The notes: generated from the letters alone by a model not told the origin. DNA of 64,000 bases from Pseudomonas sp. ZH-FAD (GCF_002803095.1 NZ_PGLR01000008.1:62001-126000), one strand, 5' to 3'. Shown: positions 39,220 to 48,467, counted from the stretch's first letter. Made by a program: numbers and translations.

Positions 39220-39531
39220 CGTAGGGGGTACTCGGCGCTCTACCTTCTGCATCCATGCAGTCGTCGCGAAGCAGTACGCCGCTTTGTGGTGCCGGGTCTG
39301 GCGTGAGTCGGCGAACTGTTCGCTTCGCTCCTGAGTCCGCCCTACTCTCCCCTCCCATCCATGACACGCCTTGCACTCGCCACGACATTGGACGAAGTAG
39401 TGACTCGACAGTCATGATCCACGTCAGGTTAGGCAGCCGAAATTTTCCAAATGCCACCGCCTTATGACCCTGCTCGCGCCCAGAGGCGCCGGCCTGGCGT
39501 CGCGCTGGCCTTGTTCAGGAGCTTTTGATTT
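39220..39531. other. Gene-free gap between pyrC' and fabY
   Basis: No convincing gene is visible. The left part (39219-39345) is bounded by CGTAGGGGG and CCGCCCTAC, resembling a degraded member of the GTAGGG intergenic repeats, and contains a small CTGCAT/ATGCAG palindrome. The right part carries the fabY leader, with a plausible AGGAG 8 bases before its ATG. An 84-codon minus-strand frame here lacks family features. Confidence 0.55.
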
Positions 39532-41439
39532 ATGTCGCGCTTACCTGTGATCGTGGGTTTTGGGGGTTACAACGCAGCCGGGCGCAGCTCCTTCCACCAT
39601 GGCTTCCGGCGCACCGTGCAGGAGTCGCTGGAACCCCAGGCGCGCCAGGAAACCCTGGCCGGGCTGGCGCAGATGATGAAGCTGGTGCGCGTGGTCGACG
39701 GCCAGTACCGCGATCAGGACGATCAAGCACTCAGTCTGGCGGAGATCGAAAGCCGCTACGCCAAGGAGATTCTGGCCGGCACCCTGGTGCGCCGCCTAGA
39801 GAAGCAGCACCTGGACCCGGACGCGGCCCACTGGCAGAAGAGCATCAGCGTCGCCCCCGTCAATGGCGCCAGCCTGAGCTTCATCACCCAGCGCAAGCAA
39901 CTGCCCGAGCCACTGCCGGCCAACTGGTCGGTCGAAGAGCTCGAAGGCAACGAAGTACGCGTCACCCTGCATGACAGTTGCGAATTCAAGGTCGACAGCT
40001 ATCGCCCGCTGGCAGTGAAATCCGCCGGCCAGTTGCCCACCGGCTTCGAGCCGAGCGAGCTGTACAATTCGCGCTTCCACCCGCGCGGCCTGGCCATGAC
40101 CGTGGTCGGCGTCACCGACGCCCTGCGTTCGGTCGGCATCGATTGGCAGCGCATCGTTCAACATGTCGCACCAGACGAAATCGCCGTATTCGCCAGCTGC
40201 ATCATGAGCCAGCTCGACGAGAACGGCTTCGGCGGCATGATGCAGTCGCGCCTCAAGGGTGGCCGCGTCACGGCCAAGCAACTGGCCCTGGGCCTGAACA
40301 CCATGCCGGCGGACTTCATCAACGCCTACGTGCTCGGCAGCGTCGGCACCACCGGCAGCATCACCGGCGCATGCGCCACCTTCCTCTACAACCTGCAGAA
40401 AGGTATCGAGCAGATCGCCTCGGGCAAGGCCCGTGTGGTGATCGTTGGCAGCAGCGAGGCGCCGATCAACCAGGAGTGCATCGAGGGCTACGGTGCCATG
40501 GGCGCACTGGCCACCGAAGAAGGCCTGCGCCAGATCGAGGGCAAGAGCGACGTGGATTTCCGCCGCGCCAGCCGTCCGTTCGGCGATAACTGCGGCTTCA
40601 CCCTGGCCGAAGCCTGCCAGTTCGTGGTGCTGATGGACGACGAGCTGGCCCTGGAGCTGGGTGCCGACATCCACGGCGCGGTGCCGGACGTGTTCATCAA
40701 CGCCGATGGTTTCAAGAAATCCATCTCCGCCCCCGGTCCGGGTAACTACCTGACCGTGGCCAAGGCCGTGGCCAGCGCCGTGCAGCTGCTCGGCCTGGAC
40801 GCCGTGCGCAGCCGCAGCTTCGTCCATGCCCATGGCTCCAGCACACCGGCCAACCGCGTCACCGAGTCGGAAATCCTCGATCGCGTCGCTGCCGCCTTCG
40901 GTATCGAGCAATGGCCGATCACGGCGGTGAAGGCCTTCGTCGGCCACTCCCTGGCCACTGCCAGCGGCGACCAGGTGATCGCAGCCCTCGGTGCCTTCAA
41001 GTACGGCATCGTGCCGGGCCTGAAGACCATCGACGCCGTCGCCGGCGACGTGCATCAAGATCACCTGAGCCTGTCCACCGAAGACCGCAAGGTGGGTGAG
41101 CAGGCCCTGGACGTGGCCTTCATCAACTCCAAGGGTTTTGGCGGCAACAACGCCAGCGCCCTGGTGCTGGCCCCGCACGTGACCGAGCGCATGCTGCGCA
41201 AACGCCACGGCCAGGCCGCCTTCGACGCCTACCTAGAGCGCCGCGAGAGCACCCGTGCCGCCGCTGCCGCGTACGACCAGCTTGCCCTGCAGGGCAAGCT
41301 GGACATCATCTACAACTTCGGCAACGACATGATCGACGACCAGGCGATCTCCATCACCACCGAAGAAGTGAAGGTGCCGGGTTTCGACCAGCCATTGGTG
41401 TTCAAGAAGGACGCGCGCTACAGCGATATGCTCGATTGA
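39532..41439 (+). CDS. fabY: Beta-ketoacyl-ACP synthase FabY
   Basis: A 635-residue ketoacyl synthase of the FabY type, which in P. aeruginosa condenses acetyl-CoA with malonyl-ACP to start fatty acid synthesis, replacing FabH. The thiolase fold is evident: active-site Cys281 (ITGACATFLYN), the first histidine in FVHAHGSSTPANR and the second in VGHSLATASGDQ. The long N-terminal part (first 200 residues, starting SRLPVIVGFGGYNAAGRSSF) is characteristic of FabY and absent from FabB/FabF. AGGAG precedes the ATG. It stands alone, with a repeat after it. Confidence 0.93.
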   Translation: MSRLPVIVGFGGYNAAGRSSFHHGFRRTVQESLEPQARQETLAGLAQMMKLVRVVDGQYRDQDDQALSLAEIESRYAKEILAGTLVRRLEKQHLDPDAAHWQKSISVAPVNGASLSFITQRKQLPEPLPANWSVEELEGNEVRVTLHDSCEFKVDSYRPLAVKSAGQLPTGFEPSELYNSRFHPRGLAMTVVGVTDALRSVGIDWQRIVQHVAPDEIAVFASCIMSQLDENGFGGMMQSRLKGGRVTAKQLALGLNTMPADFINAYVLGSVGTTGSITGACATFLYNLQKGIEQIASGKARVVIVGSSEAPINQECIEGYGAMGALATEEGLRQIEGKSDVDFRRASRPFGDNCGFTLAEACQFVVLMDDELALELGADIHGAVPDVFINADGFKKSISAPGPGNYLTVAKAVASAVQLLGLDAVRSRSFVHAHGSSTPANRVTESEILDRVAAAFGIEQWPITAVKAFVGHSLATASGDQVIAALGAFKYGIVPGLKTIDAVAGDVHQDHLSLSTEDRKVGEQALDVAFINSKGFGGNNASALVLAPHVTERMLRKRHGQAAFDAYLERRESTRAAAAAYDQLALQGKLDIIYNFGNDMIDDQAISITTEEVKVPGFDQPLVFKKDARYSDMLD

Positions 41440-41453
41440 GCCTGTCGCGTTCC

Positions 41454-41505
41454 CGTAGGGCGGGTGCAACCCGCCAATATCACGGCGGGTTTCACCCGCC
41501 CTACG
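41454..41505. repeat. GTAGGGCGGGTG palindrome between convergent genes
   Basis: CGTAGGGCGGGTG (41454-41466) and CACCCGCCCTACG (41493-41505) are exact 13-bp reverse complements, with a further CGGGT/ACCCG stem inside. It fills the gap between fabY and the convergent cysQ and probably serves both as a repeat and as a two-way terminator. Confidence 0.85.
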
Positions 41506-41506
41506 A

Positions 41507-42325
41507 TTAAAGCGCCCGCGCCAGCTCGATCAACTCGCCACGCCACTCGGCGGCAGCCGGCAGCGCCAGGAAAGACGGATTGAGGAAGGATTCACGCGCC
41601 TCATAGGTCAGCGGCGCGCCGGCCAGGTCCAGCACTTCACCACCCGCCCCCTCCAGCACACCCTGCGCCGCAGCGGTGTCCCATTGCGACGTAGGCGCCA
41701 GGCGCGGGTAGCAGTCGGCATTGCCTTCGGCCAGCAGGCAGAACTTCAGCGAGCTGCCGATATTGGCCAGTGCCGGCTCACCAAAACGGGCGGCCAAACC
41801 GGCGAGCAAGGTTTCTTGGGCGGCACTGGAGTGACGCTTGCTGGCCACCAGGGTAAAGCCCTGCGCAGGTGCCAGGCGCACGCGAATCGGTTGTTCATCA
41901 CCCGACACATCGCTGCGCCAGGCACCCAAACCGGCGCCGCCGTAATAGCAGCGCCCGCTGGCGGGAATACCAACCACGCCGAAGACCACGCGGCCACGCT
42001 CGATCAAGGCGACATTGACGGTGAACTCTTCGGAACCGGCAATGAATTCCTTGGTGCCATCGAGCGGATCGACCAGCCACCAGCGCGTCCAGGCGGCACG
42101 CTCGGCCAGCGGGATATCGGCGGCCTCTTCCGACAGCACCGGCACCTCCGGCGCCAGCGCCTGCAGGCCATCGAGAAGAATATGGTGCGCAGCCAGGTCG
42201 GCAGCGGTCACCGGCGAGGCATCGGCCTTCTCCGTCACTGCCACGCCACTGCGCCAGTACGGCAGCGTCGCCGCACCCGCCGCACGAACCAGTTCGATCA
42301 CCTGGGGAATAAAGGGATGACTCAC
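41507..42325 (-). CDS. cysQ: 3'(2'),5'-bisphosphate nucleotidase CysQ
   Basis: A 272-residue phosphatase of the inositol monophosphatase superfamily that removes 3'-phosphoadenosine 5'-phosphate formed in sulfate assimilation. Metal-binding motifs are present: EEAAD, DPLDGTKEF and WDTAAAQGVLEGAGG. It starts with GTG at 42325, which overlaps the nudE stop as GTGA, so the pair is translationally coupled. Confidence 0.95.
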   Translation of the reverse strand: MSHPFIPQVIELVRAAGAATLPYWRSGVAVTEKADASPVTAADLAAHHILLDGLQALAPEVPVLSEEAADIPLAERAAWTRWWLVDPLDGTKEFIAGSEEFTVNVALIERGRVVFGVVGIPASGRCYYGGAGLGAWRSDVSGDEQPIRVRLAPAQGFTLVASKRHSSAAQETLLAGLAARFGEPALANIGSSLKFCLLAEGNADCYPRLAPTSQWDTAAAQGVLEGAGGEVLDLAGAPLTYEARESFLNPSFLALPAAAEWRGELIELARAL

Positions 42326-42888
42326 GGGCAGAACTCCCCGCGCTGAGTGAGCAGGTCGCGCACCAGGTACAGCGCCGCCAGCGCACGCCCCTCGCTGAAC
42401 TGCTCGTGCTGAGCCAGGCTGGATAGCTCGCGCAGGCTGATGCGGTCGACCCGCATCGGCTCGGGCTCGTCACCGGGCAGGCGCTCCTCGTACAGGTTGC
42501 GCGCCAGCACCACCTGAATCTTCTGGCTCATATAGCCGGGCGACAGGCTCAGTTCGGTGATGTACTCCAGCTCGTGCGCGCCGAAACCGGCCTCTTCCTT
42601 GAGCTCGCGGTTGGCGGCGACCAGCACGTCCTCACCCGGTTCGATCAGGCCCTTGGGCAGCGACAGCTGGTAGTCATCGGTGCCGCCACAGTATTCCTCG
42701 ATCAACACCGCGTGCTCGGCGTCGAGCATTGCCACCACCATTACCGCACCGTAGCCAGAACCCTTGCCGACCAGTCGCTCATAGGTGCGCTCCGTGCCGT
42801 TAGAGAAGCGCAACTGCACTTCCTCGACACGAAACAGACGGCTGCTGGCGACAATCTCGCGAGCGAGAACCGTGGGTTTTTGGCGCAT
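42322..42888 (-). CDS. nudE: ADP compounds hydrolase NudE
   Basis: A 188-residue Nudix hydrolase acting on ADP-ribose, NADH and diadenosine polyphosphates in characterised homologues. The Nudix box is complete (GLIEPGEDVLVAANRELKEE, then AG). The start MRQKPTVLAREI at 42888 has AAGGAG 7 bases upstream; an in-frame ATG 12 codons earlier has no such site. It is followed by cysQ with a 4-base overlap and is divergent from the HAD hydrolase gene. Confidence 0.94.
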   Translation of the reverse strand: MRQKPTVLAREIVASSRLFRVEEVQLRFSNGTERTYERLVGKGSGYGAVMVVAMLDAEHAVLIEEYCGGTDDYQLSLPKGLIEPGEDVLVAANRELKEEAGFGAHELEYITELSLSPGYMSQKIQVVLARNLYEERLPGDEPEPMRVDRISLRELSSLAQHEQFSEGRALAALYLVRDLLTQRGEFCP

Positions 42889-43011
42889 GAGGCGACTCCT
42901 TGGCGGGACCGAGCGGGTTATCATACAGCGGCTTTCGCCATTATCCGTGGCCGAGATTGCATCAAGGCGAAACAGGCCACGGATCGATTGTTCCCGATCA
43001 GAGAGATGAGC

Positions 43012-43692
43012 ATGCCCGTACTACCCTGGCAGCAGATCGACACCGTCCTGCTGGATATGGACGGCACGTTGCTCGACCTGCACTTCGACAACCACTTCTG
43101 GCTCACCCACCTGCCGCAGCGCTACGCCGAGCACCATGGCGTCAGCCTGGCGCTGGCCCAGGCCGAACTGCTGCCGCTGTTTCGCCAGCATGCCGGTACG
43201 CTGAACTGGTACTGCACCGACTTCTGGAGCCGCGAGCTGCGCCTGTCGATCCGCGACCTCAAGCGCGAGGTCGCACACCTGATCGCCCTGCGCGCGGATG
43301 CCGAGCTGTTTCTGCGCGCCCTGCGCGAAGCGGGCAAGCGCGTGGTGCTGATCACCAACGCGCACCGCGATTCGCTGTCGCTGAAGCTGGAGCGCGTCGA
43401 GCTGGCGCCCTGGTTCGAACGCCTGATCAGCTCCCACGACTATGGCTTTCCCAAGGAGGACCAGCAGTTCTGGTTCGCCCTGCGCCAGGACGTCGATTTC
43501 GACCCCGCGCGCAGCCTGTTCATCGACGACAGCCTGCCGATCCTGCGCAGCGCCGGTCGCTTCGGCGTCGCCCATCTGCTGGCCGTGCGTCAGCCGGACA
43601 GCCAGGCCGGGCCGAAGGACACCGAGGAGTTCGCCGCAGTGGAGGATTATCGGGAGTTGGTGCTGGGGCTGCCTGCGGCGCACTCGCTGTAG
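43012..43692 (+). CDS. yrfG: HAD-family hydrolase (GMP/IMP nucleotidase YrfG type)
   Basis: A 226-residue HAD phosphatase. The nucleophile motif is DMDGT with Asp15 and Asp17; LITNAHRDSL is motif II and FIDDSLPIL motif IV. E. coli YrfG, the likely counterpart, dephosphorylates GMP and IMP. I chose the ATG at 43012, 7 bases after GAGAG; another ATG at 43006 is directly adjacent to that motif. The TAG stop lies within a TGTAGGAGC repeat motif. Confidence 0.86.
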   Translation: MPVLPWQQIDTVLLDMDGTLLDLHFDNHFWLTHLPQRYAEHHGVSLALAQAELLPLFRQHAGTLNWYCTDFWSRELRLSIRDLKREVAHLIALRADAELFLRALREAGKRVVLITNAHRDSLSLKLERVELAPWFERLISSHDYGFPKEDQQFWFALRQDVDFDPARSLFIDDSLPILRSAGRFGVAHLLAVRQPDSQAGPKDTEEFAAVEDYRELVLGLPAAHSL

Positions 43693-43738
43693 GAGCCGGC
43701 TTGCCGGCGATCCCGGAAGACCTCGATCGCCGGCAAGG
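43689..43738. repeat. REP-type palindrome overlapping the HAD hydrolase stop
   Basis: TGTAGGAGCCGGCTTGCCGG begins inside the last codons of the hydrolase gene. Its CGGCGATC and the later GATCGCCGGCAAGG are inverted. It is the same general class as the unit at 147-176, and here too the TAG (43690-43692) serves as the stop codon. Confidence 0.75.
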
Positions 43739-43773
43739 CCAGGCCCCCCCGCTACGCCTGCGGGGATGGGGGT

Positions 43774-44211
43774 TTATTCGGGAATGCGCAATACCTGCCC
43801 CGGGTAGATCTTGTCCGGGTGACTGAGCATCGGCTTGTTGGCCTCGAATATCTTCATGTAGGCATTGGCATTGCCGTATTCGGCCTTGGCAATGGCGCTC
43901 AGCGTGTCGCCCTTCTTCACCGTAACGAAGCGCGCTGCGGGGGCGGGCGTGGTCACGCTGATCTGGTCATCGACTTCACCGACACCGGCAACGTTGCCCA
44001 GCGCCAGGAGGATCTTTTCCTTCTCTTCCTGGCTGGCCACTTCGCCACGGGCGATGACCTTGTCACCTTCGACACTGACCTCGATGTTCGGGTTACCCAG
44101 GCCAACCTTGGTAACGTGGTCCTTGAGTGATTCGGCGGCCTGCGCCTCCTGACCCACCAGCGACTCCCAAAGCTTGACCCCGGCGTCTTTGACAAAGGCA
44201 AACAGACTCAT
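43774..44211 (-). CDS. kbp: BON-LysM protein (Kbp/YgaU type)
   Basis: A 145-residue protein with a short N-terminal helix (MSLFAFVKDAGVKLWESLVG), a BON domain (about 25-85, VSVEGDKVIARGEV) and a C-terminal LysM domain (VKKGDTLSAIAKAEYGN). This two-domain layout matches E. coli Kbp, a cytoplasmic potassium sensor. No signal peptide is seen, in line with that. GAGAGGAA lies 6 bases before the ATG. It is divergent from the LysR gene 119 bases away. Confidence 0.9.
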   Translation of the reverse strand: MSLFAFVKDAGVKLWESLVGQEAQAAESLKDHVTKVGLGNPNIEVSVEGDKVIARGEVASQEEKEKILLALGNVAGVGEVDDQISVTTPAPAARFVTVKKGDTLSAIAKAEYGNANAYMKIFEANKPMLSHPDKIYPGQVLRIPE

Positions 44212-44330
44212 GGCGATTCCTCTCGTTCCTTGTGAATGACCGGGCAAAGCCCCCGGAGACCAAAGTCTAGTTCAGGAAACACCCCTGATTAGCATTCGCG
44301 CATTAGAATCCGAGCAAACCAGGAGCCCCC

Positions 44331-45218
44331 ATGGACATAAAGCAGCTGAAATTTCTCGTCGCCCTCGACGAGACCCGCCACTTCGGTCAGGCCGCCGCGC
44401 GCTGCCACGTGACCCAGCCGACGCTGTCCATGCGCCTGCGCCAACTGGAGGACGAACTGGGCCTGGAACTGGTGCGCCGCGGACAACGTTTCGAGGGCTT
44501 CAGCGCCGAGGGTGAGCGCATCCTGGCCTGGGCGCGCAGCCTGCTGGCGGCGCAGGATGGCCTGCTCGCCGAGGCAGCCGCCTGCCGTGGCCATCTGGTC
44601 GGCACCTTGCGTCTGGGCGTGGTGCCGCTAGCCAGTTTCGACCCGATGCGCCTGATCAGCCTGTTCGCCGAGCGTCACCCCGGGCTGCGCTTTCAGCTGC
44701 ATGCGCTGAGCAGCGATCAGATTCTGGAGGGGCTGGTACGTAATCAACTCGACCTTGGCCTGTCCTATCTCGACCGACTCGACCGCGAGCACTTCGCCAG
44801 CCTGGAGCTGGCCGAAGCACGCATGGGCCTGCTCTACGATCAGCGCCACTTCCACTTCGTCAGCGCCAGCCTGCGCTGGGAACAACTGGCCAACTTGCCC
44901 CTGGGCCTGCTCTCCACCGGCATGCACTTTCGCCAGTCCATCGATCACAGCTTCCGTGCGCGCGGCCTCAGCCCGCAGGTACGCCTGGAGGCCGATGCCG
45001 TGCACCACCTGACTCAAGCGGTCAGCGCTGGTCTGTGCTGCAGCGTCATGCCGTTACCGGCCGACGGTGCTCCGACCGACGGTCATCTGCGCCTGCTACC
45101 CATCGAGGACGCTCATACCCTGGCACCTCAGGGCCTGATCATGCGTCGTAGCGCCCCTGCCTCACCGCTCGCGCAAGCCTGCTTCGAAGAGGCGCGAGAG
45201 TGGCTGGCGGACGCTTGA
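44331..45218 (+). CDS. LysR-family transcriptional regulator
   Basis: A 295-residue regulator with an N-terminal winged helix-turn-helix (KQLKFLVALDETRHFGQAAA, then CHVTQPTLSMRLRQLE) and a periplasmic-binding-type effector domain (GTLRLGVVPLASFDP). It lies 97 bases upstream of fdhD in the same direction and may control the fdhD-oxidoreductase pair. The effector is unknown; motif comparison does not mark it as OxyR, because no paired redox cysteines stand out. Confidence 0.9.
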   Translation: MDIKQLKFLVALDETRHFGQAAARCHVTQPTLSMRLRQLEDELGLELVRRGQRFEGFSAEGERILAWARSLLAAQDGLLAEAAACRGHLVGTLRLGVVPLASFDPMRLISLFAERHPGLRFQLHALSSDQILEGLVRNQLDLGLSYLDRLDREHFASLELAEARMGLLYDQRHFHFVSASLRWEQLANLPLGLLSTGMHFRQSIDHSFRARGLSPQVRLEADAVHHLTQAVSAGLCCSVMPLPADGAPTDGHLRLLPIEDAHTLAPQGLIMRRSAPASPLAQACFEEAREWLADA

Positions 45219-45285
45219 TAGATTTGCTCGATCAACACATCAAAGCCAACGATTAGACGCTCCTCGCCCATGGGCCTAGGCTTAG

Positions 45286-45304
45286 CTGTGTCAATCTGTC
45301 ACAG
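45286..45304. promoter_or_regulatory. Small inverted repeat before fdhD
   Basis: CTGTG (45286-45290) and CACAG (45300-45304) are inverted around 9 bases, ending 11 bases before the fdhD ATG. It could be a LysR-type site or sequester the initiation region; no clear ribosome-binding site is seen for fdhD. Confidence 0.3.
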
Positions 45305-45315
45305 AGCGCGCCTCG

Positions 45316-46131
45316 ATGGCCAAGCCAGCCGCCCAGTCGCACATCGCCAGTGCCTACACCTACGCCGAACTCGGTGATGGTCGTGCGCAACACGCTGCAC
45401 TGGCCGAAGAATGTGCCCTGGCAATCAGCTACAACGACCTGAGCCAGGCCGTGATGATGGTTTCTCCCCATCATCTGGAAGATTTTGCCGTCGGTTTCAG
45501 TCTCGGTAACGACCTGATCCAGTCCATCGACGACATCTATGACATCCAGTTGCGCGGCCTCGGTGACAGCCGCGAAGCGCGCCTGCAAGTCAGCAGCCGC
45601 GCCTTTTGGGCGCTCAAGCAACAACGCCGGCAAATGGCCGGCACCAGTGGCTGTGGCCTGTGCGGTGTGGATGCACTGGAACAGGCGCTACCGGCCCTGA
45701 CCGCCCTGCCCGGCGCAGCGTTGCCGCCACTGGAGCACCTGACCGGGCTGCGCGAGCGCATCGGTGAGCAACAACAACTGGCACGCCACAGCGGCGCGCT
45801 GCATGCCGCCCTGTTCATCGACGCCAGCGGCGAGATTCGTCTGTGCCGCGAAGACATCGGCCGCCATAACGCGCTGGACAAGCTGATCGGCGCCATCGCC
45901 CGCGAGCGCATCGACACCCTGGGTGGCTTTGCCCTGGTCACCAGTCGCTGCAGCCTGGAGTTGCTGCACAAGGCGGTACGCGCCGGCATCGACACGCTGG
46001 TGAGCCTGTCCGCGCCCACCGCCCTGACCGTGGACTGGGCGCGGCGCCACCGACTCAACCTGATCCACCTGCCCCATCACAGCACGCCGCGGGTCTACAG
46101 CCCCGCGCCTGACGAAGAAGAACGACCATGA
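45316..46131 (+). CDS. fdhD: Formate dehydrogenase accessory sulfurtransferase FdhD
   Basis: A 271-residue sulfurtransferase that moves sulfur from IscS to the molybdenum cofactor of formate-dehydrogenase-type enzymes. The loop GTSGCGLCGVDA contains the paired cysteines Cys113 and Cys116, and REDIGRHNALDK and TSRCSLELLHKA are other family blocks. Its stop overlaps the start of the oxidoreductase gene (ATGA), which strongly suggests that enzyme is its client. Confidence 0.95.
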   Translation: MAKPAAQSHIASAYTYAELGDGRAQHAALAEECALAISYNDLSQAVMMVSPHHLEDFAVGFSLGNDLIQSIDDIYDIQLRGLGDSREARLQVSSRAFWALKQQRRQMAGTSGCGLCGVDALEQALPALTALPGAALPPLEHLTGLRERIGEQQQLARHSGALHAALFIDASGEIRLCREDIGRHNALDKLIGAIARERIDTLGGFALVTSRCSLELLHKAVRAGIDTLVSLSAPTALTVDWARRHRLNLIHLPHHSTPRVYSPAPDEEERP

Positions 46132-48467
46132 GCCTGCAACCCGTCAATCCCCGTTACAAGCCCTACAAAGGCCCGGCCGCTGGCTGGGGCGCGCTGAATG
46201 CCGTCACACGTTTCTGGCTGGACAGCAAACAGCCATTCAAGAACCTGCGCGCGCTGCTCAAGACCAACCAGAACGGCGGCTTCGACTGCCCCGGCTGCGC
46301 CTGGGGCGATTCGCCCGAGGACGGTCACATCAAGTTCTGCGAGAACGGCGCCAAGGCGGTCAACTGGGAAGCCACCAAACGTCGTGTCGATCCAGCCTTT
46401 TTCGGCCGCTACACGGTCAGCCAACTGCGCGAGCAGAGTGACTACTGGCTCGAGTACCAGGGTCGCCTGACGCATCCAATGCGCTACGACGCCAGCACCG
46501 ATCGCTACGTGCAGACCAGCTGGGATGACGCCTTCGCCCTGATCGCCGAGCACCTCAAGGCACTGCCGAGCCCGGATCATGCCGAGTTCTATACCTCCGG
46601 CCGGGCCAGCAACGAGGCGGCGTTTCTCTACCAGTTGTTCGTCCGTGCCTACGGCACCAACAACTTCCCCGACTGCTCGAACATGTGCCACGAGGCCAGC
46701 GGCGTCGCCCTCGGCCAAAGCGTGGGGATCGGCAAGGGCAGCGTGACCTTCAACGATTTCGAGCATGCCGATGCCATCTTCGTGCTGGGTCAGAACCCTG
46801 GCACCAATCACCCGCGCATGCTCGAGCCGCTGCGTGAAGCGGTCAAACGCGGCGCCCAGGTGGTCTGCTTCAACCCGCTGAAGGAGCGTGGCCTGGAACG
46901 CTTCCAGCATCCGCAGCACGCGCTGGAGATGCTCACCAACGGCTCCGAGCCACTGAATACCGCGTTCTTCCGTCCGGCGCTGGGCGGCGACATGGCCGCC
47001 CTGCGCGGCATCGCCAAGTTTCTCCTGCAGTGGGAGCGCGAGGCGCAGGCCAAGGGCGAACCAGCAGTGTTCGATCATGCCTTCATCGCCGAGCACACCG
47101 ACGGCGTCGAGGCCTATCTGCAGTTGCTCGACAATTGCAGCTGGGAGGCGCTGCAAGCCCAGTCCGGCCTGAGCCTGCTGGAGATCGAACAGGCTGCGCG
47201 CATGTACCGCCGCGCCGAGCGAGTGATCATCTGCTGGGCCATGGGCATCACCCAGCACCACCACTCGGTGGCCACCATCCAGGAAATCGTCAACCTGCAA
47301 CTGCTGCGCGGCAACCTCGGCCGCCCCGGCGCCGGCCTGTGCCCGGTGCGCGGCCACAGCAACGTGCAGGGCGACCGCACCATGGGCATCAACGACCGCC
47401 CGCCGGTGACGCTGCTCGACGCCATCGAAAAGCGCTTCCAGTTCAAGGTGCCGCGTGAGAACGGCCACAACACCGTCGAGGCGATCAACGCCATGATCGA
47501 CGGCCAGGCCAAGGTGTTCATTGGCCTCGGCGGCAACTTCGCCCAGGCCACCCCTGACAGCCCGCGCACGCACAAGGCGCTGCAGAGCTGCGACCTCACC
47601 GTGCAGATCAGCACCAAGCTCAACCGCAGCCACCTCACTGTCGGCCGTGACGCCCTGATCCTGCCGTGCCTCGGCCGTACCGATATCGACCACCAGGCCG
47701 GCGGCCCGCAGGCGGTGACGGTGGAAGACTCGTTCAGCATGATCCACGCTTCCTACGGCCAGCTCGAACCGCTAGCCGGCAGCGAGATGCGCTCGGAGCC
47801 GGCCATCGTTGCCGGGATGGCCAAGGCCACCCTGGGCAACCACCCGGTGGACTGGGACGCACTGATCGCCGACTACGACCGTATCCGCGAGCTGATCGCC
47901 GATACCATCCCCGGCTTCCATGACTTCAATCAGCGCGTTGCCCACCCCGGCGGTTTCTACCTCGGCAATTCGGCCGGCGCGCGACAGTGGAAGACCGCGT
48001 CCGGCAAGGCCAACTTCAAGGCCAATGCCCTGCTCGCCGACCTGCTCCCCCCGCAGGTGCGCGAAAGCGGTGAAACGCCGGATCTGATCCTGCAGACATT
48101 GCGTTCGCACGACCAGTACAACACCACGGTGTATGGCCTCGACGATCGCTACCGCGGCGTACGCGGCCAGCGTGACGTGCTCTTCGCCAACGAGGCGGAC
48201 ATCCTCCGTCTGGGCTTCAAGCCCGGGCAGAAGGTGGACATCCGCTCGCTGTGGAACGACGGGATCGAGCGCCGCGTCAGCGGTTTCACCCTGCTCGCCT
48301 TCGACATCCCGGCCGGCCAGGCCGCGGCCTACTTCCCCGAGGCCAACCCGCTGGTACCGTTGGAAAGCGCTGGCGTCGGCAGCAGCACACCGACTTCGAA
48401 GTTCGTCGCCATCCGTCTGCAGGCCGCCAGCGGCGGCAATCTGCTGGGTACTAGCGCATCGAGCTGA
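46128..48467 (+). CDS. FdhF/YdeP-family molybdopterin oxidoreductase
   Basis: A 779-residue cytoplasmic molybdopterin enzyme. The N-terminus has C54-x2-C57-x13-C71, an unusual spacing compared with the [4Fe-4S] CxxCxxxC motif of ordinary formate dehydrogenases, as in E. coli YdeP. Cofactor-binding blocks follow (FYTSGRASNEAAFLYQLF, VLGQNPGTNHPRM, RGHSNVQGDRTMGI, and the C-terminal TVYGLDDRYRGVRGQRD). No Sec codon or signal peptide is seen. The substrate is unknown; the link to acid resistance in E. coli YdeP may not apply. It is coupled to fdhD, and a glycine-zipper gene follows. Confidence 0.9.
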   Translation: MSLQPVNPRYKPYKGPAAGWGALNAVTRFWLDSKQPFKNLRALLKTNQNGGFDCPGCAWGDSPEDGHIKFCENGAKAVNWEATKRRVDPAFFGRYTVSQLREQSDYWLEYQGRLTHPMRYDASTDRYVQTSWDDAFALIAEHLKALPSPDHAEFYTSGRASNEAAFLYQLFVRAYGTNNFPDCSNMCHEASGVALGQSVGIGKGSVTFNDFEHADAIFVLGQNPGTNHPRMLEPLREAVKRGAQVVCFNPLKERGLERFQHPQHALEMLTNGSEPLNTAFFRPALGGDMAALRGIAKFLLQWEREAQAKGEPAVFDHAFIAEHTDGVEAYLQLLDNCSWEALQAQSGLSLLEIEQAARMYRRAERVIICWAMGITQHHHSVATIQEIVNLQLLRGNLGRPGAGLCPVRGHSNVQGDRTMGINDRPPVTLLDAIEKRFQFKVPRENGHNTVEAINAMIDGQAKVFIGLGGNFAQATPDSPRTHKALQSCDLTVQISTKLNRSHLTVGRDALILPCLGRTDIDHQAGGPQAVTVEDSFSMIHASYGQLEPLAGSEMRSEPAIVAGMAKATLGNHPVDWDALIADYDRIRELIADTIPGFHDFNQRVAHPGGFYLGNSAGARQWKTASGKANFKANALLADLLPPQVRESGETPDLILQTLRSHDQYNTTVYGLDDRYRGVRGQRDVLFANEADILRLGFKPGQKVDIRSLWNDGIERRVSGFTLLAFDIPAGQAAAYFPEANPLVPLESAGVGSSTPTSKFVAIRLQAASGGNLLGTSASS

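Noticed and set aside
39203..39457. An 84-codon minus-strand frame in the pyrC'-fabY gap
   Set aside because: It runs through a repeat-like block and the pyrC' terminator, has no good ribosome-binding site, and the product shows no family features.
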